Source: Agarophyton chilense (lineage: Eukaryota; Rhodophyta; Florideophyceae; Gracilariales; Gracilariaceae). From it: a stretch of 64,000 bases of DNA. The translations under genes were made by a program, and so were the position numbers. Below the pieces are notes generated by a model. The model searched no databases. It was given only the letters and a program-made list of their open reading frames with translations, and was not told the DNA's origin. Each line of letters begins with the position of its first letter. Position 1 is the stretch's first letter. Location: positions 1,488,001 through 1,552,000 of the forward strand of contig JARGXX010000068.1 in NCBI GenBank assembly GCA_030374765.1, read 5' to 3'. Below are positions 11,518-19,391 of this stretch, in pieces.

Positions 11518-11527
11518 TTAGTTTTTC
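11518..11527 (-). other. Candidate -1 ribosomal frameshift site (G AAA AAC, then TAA)
   Basis: The last codons of gag read TCG AAA AAC TAA. G AAA AAC fits the X XXY YYZ slippery pattern except for a G at the first position. Slipping back one base continues directly into the protease frame. The same -1 relation between gag and protease holds in E1, which supports functional frameshifting in the ancestor. Confidence 0.5.
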
Positions 11528-12400
11528 GAAGCGAACCCCACCGAATTCGGTGCAGCTGTCTCGAAGGGGACCGGTTGTTCCCCGTTCGCGGGTACAAGTT
11601 CTGTATCCCTGTCAGCAAGGTGAGCTCGGAGTATCCTTTGTTCCTCATAGGACCTACTCGGGAATAGAGCTTTCTCCTCAGGGGTCAGAGCCTCGTACTG
11701 AGCGATAATTCGAGAACCCTCCCGCAGGGGAAATGTGCAGTCTGGTGCTTTGTGACCACGGAGGTAACACAAATATCAAATCAGCTCTGCCGGGTTCCGT
11801 TGTGGACGTGAATCCACGCGACGTGGTGCTGTATCCCTCCATCCGGGGCGAGGGAACCGAGAAGCGGTATTCGCAAAAGGTAGCGATGCGGCTGGCACCC
11901 TCCGTCCTTGGGTATAGAGCGCAGGGTCTTCATCCGTTGTCGGAGCGGATGTCGACGGCAACTCAGACGTACCCATAGATTCGGGGTTACTTCCCATGAA
12001 GTGAATGTTATCATTGACCCCCACAGGGGCAGTGCCTCCTGCGAGTGACAAAGACAAGTTACCTCCATCGGCGAGGAGTGCACGTGTCGGCCGACTCTTT
12101 CGGTTCTGCCGGGCACGGTGAGTATCCCCTTCAGCCTGGGCGTACTGAACCAGTTCCAAGAAGGTCAGCTTGCGCTTCTCTTCCCGATGTCGGGCAACCA
12201 ATGCCCTTATCGAGGGGTCCAAACCATCCACAAACATGGTGCATCTCTCGTAGGCGGAGAATACATTACCGCATCGGTGAAACGCTTTATTCAAGCGAAT
12301 TGAATAAACCGTTTCGGTTTCCATCGGCTTCTGCCGCGTATCCCTTAATGCAAGGATTGCTTCCTGAATCGCATTTCCAGTAGCGTATGACCTCAATAGG
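11518..12400 (-). pseudogene. Gypsy gag C-terminal half, truncated element
   Basis: Capsid-like region matching E1 gag (RSYAT, ALRDTRQ, RLNKAFHRCGNV, FVDGLDP) and the zinc-knuckle region. One in-frame TGA at 11773-11775 replaces what is the first cysteine of the CCHC knuckle in E1 (CHLC in E1, stop-YLC here). The protein is therefore cut before the knuckle. The N-terminal half is absent because the element ends at the E1 LTR. Confidence 0.7.
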
Positions 12401-13241
12401 TGTAGGACAATGCCCCCAAGGGGGAAAACCTACGAAGACGACCGGATCTTCCTCTCACGAGGTAACCGGCGCGGTAGAGCCCTCCCAGGGATCGGCGCGC
12501 AATGCCGGGTGTAAGCCGGAGCCGAACCGTCGCGACGGGCGCAGGGAGGCTGAAAGAAGCCGAGAATATCCGCAGAAGCGGTGCTTGCGTATCATCTGAG
12601 GAGGCAAAACCCAGGAGAGTGGCGAGCACGACAGGTGTCAGTGCGAGCCGCAAGAGCGGGAATTCCCCAATGAAGGGGAGAAAAAGGGAAGGAAAATGGG
12701 AACGGAGGCAAGAGGGCGAGGTTGACCACGAGTCGCAAGAGGGGACTCGGGAATAGCCGGCACTGCCAGGTGTAGCAAACCGTATACACGGGCGGAACCA
12801 CGAAAGTGGGAATAGATACCCAACACACGAAGGCTGCTTGAACGTCCAAGGGGGTTGGGAAGCCGTGCACCACGGGAAATCCCTCCGTAAGGAGTTGTAT
12901 ATCCGCGCAGGCGGTTCGACCCAGAGCCAAGATCTGGAAGACCAAGATCACCCTTGTTGGGGAGACTTTACTGGACCGGCGGCCGCGAGGCCGGCGGCCT
13001 AAGTACTGTAGTCACCGTAGAATACAATAAATAAAGTCTATCCTAAATAGCTAAATGTCCGTCTAACAAAAGGGGCCAATCTGGTGGCCACGTGTATGGC
13101 ACCCGCTCCCGCCGGTGCATCACTGGCGTTCCGGCCATCGCCGTGAAAACGGATTACTCCTACTCATAACGAGGTTGCACGCCGGAGGCTCCGGAAAAAA
13201 CTTAAGTCCCGAAAAACCTCCCTGGAGGACGTTGCTCTTCA
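12401..13241 (-). repeat. E1 left LTR (3' LTR), 841 bp
   Basis: Starts TGTAGGACAATG and ends GTTGCTCTTCA on the plus strand. It matches the right LTR throughout, except that it lacks a 24-bp segment present near the end of the right copy. It contains many short GC-rich palindromes, e.g. around 12974-12999. Confidence 0.95.
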
Positions 13242-13256
13242 TATCCCCCCCCCTTA
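13242..13256 (-). other. E1 polypurine tract
   Basis: On the minus strand, AAGGGGGGGGGATA abuts the 3' LTR. This marks the plus-strand priming site and confirms leftward transcription. Confidence 0.85.
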
Positions 13257-13289
13257 AGACAGGGCGAACACCCCGAAGAGGAAGTCGGC

Positions 13290-15065
13290 ATGGCAGCTCG
13301 TCATGATAAGAGCGCGTCCGACACCGGGTCTCCGGAAACCAACACACCTTCACCAAGGATCCCACGCACGCCCTCCGCATCCGATTCCAACCACAGCACA
13401 CCAACACGCACCATGTCCAACCCCGACCGTCATAACACATCCGCGACTCCCGCCCTTGGCGGTTCCAACGGCTTCCGGTCCGCGCCCCACCCTGGGGATG
13501 TTACCAACCTCGCGTACGAAGACCGCCGTATTGGCGCCCGCTTTCGCGGACAGGCGGACCCACCGCAGTGGCCGACCTACGACGTCCTTGTGGGTGCAAA
13601 TCCGAGAACTCGGCATGGCTCCGCGAGGTTGCGGTATGCGCCTTGGTTTCACCCATTGGCTGTCCGCGACGAGGATTTGATCCAATCCTACACCGATAAT
13701 TCGGAGATGCTCCCGGGCGACCTGCCCGGCGTGGTGACCATGTCCTGGGATTGGCGTAATCGTATCGCCATCCTGGTACACCATATACTCCGCCGACGCG
13801 GTGAATCCTCTGCGGAGGCTCAAGCAGCGCTTGTGCGGATCGCTTATCTCAGGCACCATCGGGCGCCTTTTGAGTTCCCGATACCGCCAGAGGTCGAACT
13901 CGACGTCCACCTTTACCGCACTCGCTGGGAAATGTCGTACTGTGACCGTCTTAGCGGATTGGAAACCCTCGCTTGGAGGGGCACACCGATCGCTCGGCAA
14001 GAAGCCCTTTGCTGGGCACGACCGATTCTTCGGGCAGAGTTCCGCTACCAACCGCGGCAGTCGCGCTCGAACTTCCTTAAGAACCTCATCCGCGATGAGC
14101 GGCGTTGGCGGGCCCGGACCGGGTATTTCGTACCGTACCAGAACACGGAGATTGAGCGCATCGCGCCTGCTCACCGACGTGGTCGGTACGTCAGTCTCCC
14201 AGACTGGTGGTCCTCCTTGGAGGCGTGCTGGGGTTGCTTCATTGAGCTGCCCCCAGTCTTCACCTCTGTAGGGTCGTCGTTCTTGAACGATCCCCAGTCG
14301 GGGTGGTGGTCCGTCGTGGTAAGCGAATGGGCCGTCCGCACTGCGGCTTTTATCCTCGCTGAGGCGTACGGCCAATATCGATTGTGGTACGTGCCACCGC
14401 GTGTGCGGGCTGCGATCCGCCGTTTGGACATGCGCATCCCCCTCGGGGGCGAGGCGAACGAAGAAGAGATGCTGGGCCTCCTCGACTTTGTTGAGGGGGT
14501 CCAGTGGGATGAGGTCCCGCTGGAGAACTCCCAACGCATTCAACCGCGTTGCCGGTCTGGCCCCGGACTCGGGAGGAATACCACGCTAGCGGAGGATTTC
14601 ATCTACTTCGACCCCTGGGATTACCACGAGATCAGCCGCGAGGAAGCGGAAGCCAACCGGCATGCGCCGCGTGAAGTCCCGGCCGACCACCCGCGAGGGT
14701 ATGTCGACTCGAGCGACTATTACCGCGACTATGCGGATGGTGACCCGATGGTCGACAACGAACCGGAGGATCCGGGTTACGCTCCGATGGAGGGTGATGA
14801 GTCCGGCGAGGCCGGTGAAGAGTCCGTTGAATACGGTGGTGCGGCTCCATCCGGGGCTGCTGATGCCGTGCGAACGGATTCCTATCCGACTCCATCGGTG
14901 GCGGGCCCGCCCGCAACTGCCGCTGGCGCGGAGCGGGGCGAGGTCATCGCGCGCTTCCTTCGTGAGGTGGGGCTTCGCCCTTCCGAGATCTCGGGTGATG
15001 TGGCCGCCATGCGGGATGCCTTAGCCAACCGCCTGGGCGGGGGTCCACCTCGTGCGGAGGAATGA
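13290..15065 (+). CDS. Antisense ORF of E1, unrecognised 591-aa protein
   Basis: Long uninterrupted frame opposite to gag-pol, starting 49 bp from the inner edge of the 3' LTR and converging on the end of pol with a 350-bp gap. The first 60 residues are Ser/Thr/Pro-rich. Residues about 75-420 look globular and are unusually rich in Trp and Tyr (WDWRN, PDWWSSLEACWG, SGWWSVVVSEW). Residues 430-540 are strongly acidic and the C-terminus ends in a helical segment. No known domain is recognised. The complementary strand also has a 397-codon frame (13350-14543), expected in GC-rich DNA, but its composition is less protein-like. Antisense extra genes near the 3' LTR are known in some plant Gypsy (Tat lineage) elements. 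The likely promoter would be in the LTR, firing inward. I can propose no function. Confidence 0.7.
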   Translation: MAARHDKSASDTGSPETNTPSPRIPRTPSASDSNHSTPTRTMSNPDRHNTSATPALGGSNGFRSAPHPGDVTNLAYEDRRIGARFRGQADPPQWPTYDVLVGANPRTRHGSARLRYAPWFHPLAVRDEDLIQSYTDNSEMLPGDLPGVVTMSWDWRNRIAILVHHILRRRGESSAEAQAALVRIAYLRHHRAPFEFPIPPEVELDVHLYRTRWEMSYCDRLSGLETLAWRGTPIARQEALCWARPILRAEFRYQPRQSRSNFLKNLIRDERRWRARTGYFVPYQNTEIERIAPAHRRGRYVSLPDWWSSLEACWGCFIELPPVFTSVGSSFLNDPQSGWWSVVVSEWAVRTAAFILAEAYGQYRLWYVPPRVRAAIRRLDMRIPLGGEANEEEMLGLLDFVEGVQWDEVPLENSQRIQPRCRSGPGLGRNTTLAEDFIYFDPWDYHEISREEAEANRHAPREVPADHPRGYVDSSDYYRDYADGDPMVDNEPEDPGYAPMEGDESGEAGEESVEYGGAAPSGAADAVRTDSYPTPSVAGPPATAAGAERGEVIARFLREVGLRPSEISGDVAAMRDALANRLGGGPPRAEE

Positions 15066-15414
15066 CCGGAGCTTCCGGTAGAATGTAGGGCGGCGCCACT
15101 AGGGCGCCCTTGCCAGTAGTGAGAAATAAAAGAAGAGGGTCGCCTTTCCGACGCCCTTTCCCAAGTCCACTTCTTTCTTTCCGGGGTACCGGCCTTCAAC
15201 CGGGGTTCCGGCGTGGCAGGGAACCAGCCTAGCTGGGAGTCTCGTCTTTTACGGTGGGCGCTTCGCGCGCGGACCAGGTAACTGGCACGACCACCAACGA
15301 GGTTGGGATAGCGTGAGCGGTTGCTTCCTTCCCGGCGTTGGGGCATGGACGGAGATGGCGCGTGGCGCCATCAGCCATTCCATTCCGTGTTCACGGTTTA
15401 TCCCTCTTGGGTGT

Positions 15415-18375
15415 TTACCAGCGTTGCTGGGAGTGCGGTCCCCGCAAGGCGGTGGTATCGCATTCCGCAGAGCGCGGGAGGTGCTCGATGGGCTCCGGGG
15501 TGTCCCACTCCGGCCCGTATCCGTACCAGCGGGTCCGGTACTGGAGCACCCCATGCCCATCGTAGCTATGTCCGACGATTCGGTCGAGGACGTACTCCTG
15601 CACGTAAACTTGCCGGCCTTGCCGGGTGGTGGTGGCCCAAGCCTCAGCGCCACGTGGTACTGGGCTCGTCGTCGCCTGTTCCGGGTCACCCGGTTTGTCA
15701 TTCCGCTCTGCGGTTGTTGCCGGGTTGCCGGGGCTGCCGTACCGCTTTGCGGAAGTTGCCGGCGCGGCCGGGTTGTTTTTCCGCTGGGCGGTAGGGGCTT
15801 CCCTGAAGTCCGCTCTTACCGCGAGTTTGCGGGGGTCCTTCCGTCTTGGTGACGGTTCGCCGGAGGCCTCCGCTTGATTTGCGGCATGCGGCGTTCCCAT
15901 TGGTGGGCAGTTTCCGCCGTGCAGTGCGCCGCGGGCGGTGAGTGGTTCACCGTCACGGCGGTCCGCCTCCGTTGGGTGGCTATCAGCCAATGACCGGGAT
16001 GCCGGTTGCCCATTGGTCCGATCTCCCGCCCGGGTCACGTGACCTTGAGAACGGGTGGTCGGGCCGTCGCGGACGGTTGGCTCCGATTGTTCGGCAAGGG
16101 AGGCGGTTTTCGACTTGTCGTCGCGCCCCTTTTCCCCCATGGGGTTCGTACCGTTCTCAACGGAGAGGCTCGCTAGACCTGCTTGCCCAGCGCCCGCCGG
16201 AGTACCGGTATCGACCGAAACGCTCGGTGTGCGACCGCGAATGCGCGGGGAGCCCTTAGTTGCTTCCACGCGATGCGGAGCGTCCGTAGGGTCTCGCTTC
16301 CCGGCTTCGGGTCTTCGAGCGCCTTGGTTCCCCTTGCGGGGTTTCGTGGCGGTCGGATTGACTGCCGCGTCCCGCGGGAGCGGAGTAACGTCCGGCGACG
16401 ATTCTGGATGCCCGCTCGGGGGCCTTGCCCGGGGTGTCCGGTTAACCTTCCGTTGCGACGGCGATGCTTCCGCGATTGAGCGGGTCCCCTCCCCCTCCTT
16501 AGACGGAGCGACCGGTGATGGTGGGCTAACCGCATGGCGGGTATAAATACCGCTGCGCGGCGCCCGTAAGGGTAGCTGGCCGCGAGGGCCAGATGTTTCC
16601 GGCATTGCCGGTGGTTCCGATAAAGTCGGTATATCGGAGAGACCCCGTGAGGGGTGCGGTACCACGGCGGGGCTTCCAAGCCATGGTGCCACGGGTACGG
16701 GTGTTTCATTCTCGCGCGCTGCAAGTAGCTCATCCATTTCCATGGTGTCTTCCCCGGTTTCGGGCCAATCCGACTCCTTCGGTGTTTCCCCTTCCAAAGT
16801 AAAGCACGGGATCTCATCGACCTCCGGGTCGGCAAGTGCTTCACCTGTCGTAGGTTCTCGAGAGAGGGCGTCTGCTTGGGTGTTCTGGACACCCTTTTTG
16901 TAGACGACCTCGAAGTCGAATTCCGCTAAGCGGAGGCGCCACTGCATTAAGCGGCCAGAAGGATCTGCGATGTTCAGCAGCCACCTCAACGAGGCATGGT
17001 CCGTGTACACGGTGAAATGAACGCCCATGAGGTATGGGCGCAGAGTGGATAGCGCCCAGACCACTGCGAGGCACTCCTTCTCGGAGACCGAGTATTTGCG
17101 CTCGTAGACGTTCAGCGTGCGGGACCAATAGCCAATTGGTTTGCGTTCCCCCTCGGGGGTGGTTTGGAACAGTGCGCAGCCCACCTGGTGGTCGCTGGCG
17201 TCGGTGTCGATGGAGTAGGGAAGCCCAGGTTTGGGCAAGGATAGGATGGGAGCTGTCGTAACTGCCTTAATCAAGGAGCGAAAAGATTCCGACTGATCGG
17301 TGGTAAATGGCGCAAGCTTCGGTGGCTGGCCCTTCCGCAGTAGCGCGTTTCGCGGAGCGGCGATATCCGAGAAACTCGGTATAAACCGTCGATAGACGTT
17401 GACCAGACCTAAAAAGGATCGGAGCTCCGTTTGAGTACGGGGCTCCTTCGCCTCGCAGAGGGACTTGATACGAACTTGTTCGATCATTAACCGTCCTGGA
17501 CGGATGACGTGCCCGAGATACTTCACCGTGTCGGTGAAGAACTCGCACTTCCTCAACTTGAGGGTTATTCCTGCGTCTCGCAGTACGGTCATCACGTCCC
17601 GCACGTGGGTCAGGTGATCGTCCAGGTTTCTGGAAAAGACAATGATGTCGTCCAAGTAGACAAGGCACGTGCGCCACTTGAAACGCGACATCAGTATGTC
17701 TATTGCCCTTTGAAAGATGGCCGGTGCATTGGTTAAACCAAACGGCATCCGCTTGAAGCGGTAGGAACCCGAGTGGCAAACAAACGCGGTTTTGTCTCGG
17801 TCCTCTTCCCGGACTGGGACTTGCCAGTAGCCCCAGTTAGCATCCAGAGCCGTAAACACGGTAGCGTCCCCGAGCGAGTCTATACACTCATCCATGCGCG
17901 GAATCGGGTAGGTGTCCCTCACGGTGACGGCATTGAGGCGGCGGTAGTCAACGCAAAACCGCCACGTGCCGTCAGCCTTGAGGGCCAGCACCACCGGTGA
18001 AGCCCAAGGAGATTGGGTGGGCTCGATGACTCCAGCACGGAGCATCTTGTCCACCTGAAATTCTTCCTCCTCCCGAGCTTTCGGTCCCGCCCTGTAAGGG
18101 GGTTGTGCAACCGGACGTGAGTCCGGTAGCAAGTCTATCCGATGTTCGGTTGTATTGATCTCCCCCAGTGAGCCGTCCCACATTGTGGTAAACTCGCGTA
18201 GCATTCCGCGTAAGCGGTCCCGGTGTGAGACCGGTACATGACTCAGGTCCAGGTCCTCGAGGGCCTTGATCGGGTCTATCTTATCGTAGCTCGTAGGCTG
18301 TGCCCTGGTGTCAGGTGTGGGAACTGACGAGGTCGGAAATGCATCCGTCTTGACGGTTTTATCGAGCGCCAACTG
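15415..18375 (-). CDS. E1 pol: RT-RNase H-chromodomain, no integrase (about 985 aa)
   Basis: In order: RT with catalytic LDANWGYWQ (about residue 176) and YLDD (about 239). RNase H follows with IDTDASD (about 388), the glutamate in SEKECLAVVWAL, YTDHASLRWLL, and NTQADALSR (about 497-505). A 400-residue Pro/Thr/Glu/Arg-rich linker comes next, then a C-terminal chromodomain (about 925-968) with YVLDRIVGH, YRTRWYGYGPEWDTPEPIEHL. Catalytic Asp/Glu of RT and RNase H are all present. The segment where integrase normally lies is replaced by the low-complexity linker. The frame is the same as the protease frame and separated from it only by TAG at 18376-18378. The first in-frame ATG is about 57 codons in, inside the conserved N-terminus, so separate initiation is unlikely. 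Confidence 0.9.
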   Translation of the reverse strand, partial: QLALDKTVKTDAFPTSSVPTPDTRAQPTSYDKIDPIKALEDLDLSHVPVSHRDRLRGMLREFTTMWDGSLGEINTTEHRIDLLPDSRPVAQPPYRAGPKAREEEEFQVDKMLRAGVIEPTQSPWASPVVLALKADGTWRFCVDYRRLNAVTVRDTYPIPRMDECIDSLGDATVFTALDANWGYWQVPVREEDRDKTAFVCHSGSYRFKRMPFGLTNAPAIFQRAIDILMSRFKWRTCLVYLDDIIVFSRNLDDHLTHVRDVMTVLRDAGITLKLRKCEFFTDTVKYLGHVIRPGRLMIEQVRIKSLCEAKEPRTQTELRSFLGLVNVYRRFIPSFSDIAAPRNALLRKGQPPKLAPFTTDQSESFRSLIKAVTTAPILSLPKPGLPYSIDTDASDHQVGCALFQTTPEGERKPIGYWSRTLNVYERKYSVSEKECLAVVWALSTLRPYLMGVHFTVYTDHASLRWLLNIADPSGRLMQWRLRLAEFDFEVVYKKGVQNTQADALSREPTTGEALADPEVDEIPCFTLEGETPKESDWPETGEDTMEMDELLAARENETPVPVAPWLGSPAVVPHPSRGLSDIPTLSEPPAMPETSGPRGQLPLRAPRSGIYTRHAVSPPSPVAPSKEGEGTRSIAEASPSQRKVNRTPRARPPSGHPESSPDVTPLPRDAAVNPTATKPRKGNQGARRPEAGKRDPTDAPHRVEATKGSPRIRGRTPSVSVDTGTPAGAGQAGLASLSVENGTNPMGEKGRDDKSKTASLAEQSEPTVRDGPTTRSQGHVTRAGDRTNGQPASRSLADSHPTEADRRDGEPLTARGALHGGNCPPMGTPHAANQAEASGEPSPRRKDPRKLAVRADFREAPTAQRKNNPAAPATSAKRYGSPGNPATTAERNDKPGDPEQATTSPVPRGAEAWATTTRQGRQVYVQEYVLDRIVGHSYDGHGVLQYRTRWYGYGPEWDTPEPIEHLPRSAECDTTALRGPHSQQRW

Positions 18376-18378
18376 CTA
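18367..18378 (-). other. Candidate stop-codon readthrough site (TAG CAG TTG)
   Basis: The protease frame ends GGG GAG GCA TAG and the same frame continues CAG TTG GCG into RT. TAG-CAG-TTG resembles the TMV-type readthrough context (TAG CAR YYA) except for the final base. In MLV-type viruses a single stop codon likewise separates the upstream product from pol. Without readthrough RT would have no good start. Confidence 0.45.
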
Positions 18379-19200
18379 TGCCTCCCCGGAGGTTTCTGCA
18401 CCGGATACCGGAAGACCATCCTCGGTAGAGGGAGTTATTCCGAGTACTTCGGCAGCCGTCACCTTTGTAGGGAGCATCGCGAGCGGGTGCGGCGTCACAG
18501 ACCCAATGACTTGGTTCTTTGCCAGCGTCTGGGGAGCCTTTCCCAGATTGGCAACCAACACTCTGAAAGGGGAATTCGGCGTGACTTGCACGATTCCGTT
18601 CGCAACGGTTAACTGAAATTTCTCGTACAACGAGGGCAAGGGCTGAACAACCCGTAGACCGTGTTGACGGGAATTGACTGAAACCATAACCTGGCTCTCC
18701 GGGGGTATGGTTACTGACGAGGCAACGCGTAGCTTCGTAGAATCCCGGTTCGCCGGTGTGGGTTTCTGCGCAGCAGGTAGAGGAACGTGTTTCCTCGATG
18801 CCCGCTTCAGCGGTTGACGAACAATGGGGACGGTCGATCCGTCCTCAAGCTCCACCTGCTTAAGGCCTGGGCGGATGGCGTCGACAAACCTGTCGCAGTA
18901 CTCATATCCCAGTATAACTGGCGCGGCCAGCGAGCGGCACACAATAAAAGTTAGTTTAACCACCATCCGCCCTAGCCTGACGACCAGGTCGATCACACCA
19001 GCCGTTTTCAACGGGTTGTTATTGGCGTCCGACACGTCGGGTACCGTTTCAGAACGGATGAGTGACCGCAATGGCGGGGGTAAAACCGATTCCACAATAA
19101 AGTTCGGCCCAGCACCTGTATCCAGGACAGTGAGATGTCTCACCATAAACTGCGTGTGCAGACCAAGGTCAACGTAAACCTTGTAGTTACGCTTGGCCAT
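18376..19200 (-). CDS. E1 retropepsin-type protease
   Basis: Aspartic protease with active-site VLDTGAGPN about 25 residues after the ATG at 19200, flap and core residues (AAPVILGYEYCDRF) and a C-terminal EVLG segment shared with the truncated copy at 10361-11515. The frame is -1 relative to gag. It is open upstream into the end of gag, except for a TAG at 19243-19245 that is TGG in the related copy. That TAG is either a nonsense mutation or a second readthrough point. I start the feature at the first ATG after it. It ends at the TAG that precedes RT. Confidence 0.8.
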   Translation of the reverse strand: MAKRNYKVYVDLGLHTQFMVRHLTVLDTGAGPNFIVESVLPPPLRSLIRSETVPDVSDANNNPLKTAGVIDLVVRLGRMVVKLTFIVCRSLAAPVILGYEYCDRFVDAIRPGLKQVELEDGSTVPIVRQPLKRASRKHVPLPAAQKPTPANRDSTKLRVASSVTIPPESQVMVSVNSRQHGLRVVQPLPSLYEKFQLTVANGIVQVTPNSPFRVLVANLGKAPQTLAKNQVIGSVTPHPLAMLPTKVTAAEVLGITPSTEDGLPVSGAETSGEA

Positions 19201-19391
19201 TACCAAGACTCTATCCGGGATCCGGTTATTTCTAATCCGTATCTACGGTCGACGCAACACACCGAGGTGTTTAGAGTCCGCGTCTGCGGTGTCCTTCCTT
19301 GTCAGGATTTCCACCGGGGAGCGAGGCATCGACGCCTCGGGCGTCGTCAGCCTCAACTCTGAGGACGCCTCTCCCGAAGGGGAGACTCCCT

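Larger units (their letters stand above)
10331..12400 (-). mobile_element. Truncated Ty3/Gypsy copy related to E1 (gag C-half and protease)
   Basis: Minus-strand remnant homologous to the 3' part of gag and to the protease of E1. Its right edge is exactly the left LTR of E1 (12401), where the gag reading frame is cut at the residues LLRSYAT. Its left edge lies somewhere in 10331-10550, where similarity to E1 fades just before RT would begin. There is no LTR of its own on the left. The gag N-terminal half is not found on the far side of E1 (after 22489). So either E1 insertion came with a deletion, or the two pieces were joined by recombination. Left-edge coordinate is approximate. Confidence 0.75.

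Noticed and set aside
13350-14543. 397-codon minus-strand frame opposite the E1 antisense ORF
   Set aside because: Frequent in GC-rich DNA; composition less protein-like and shorter than the plus-strand frame of 591 codons.
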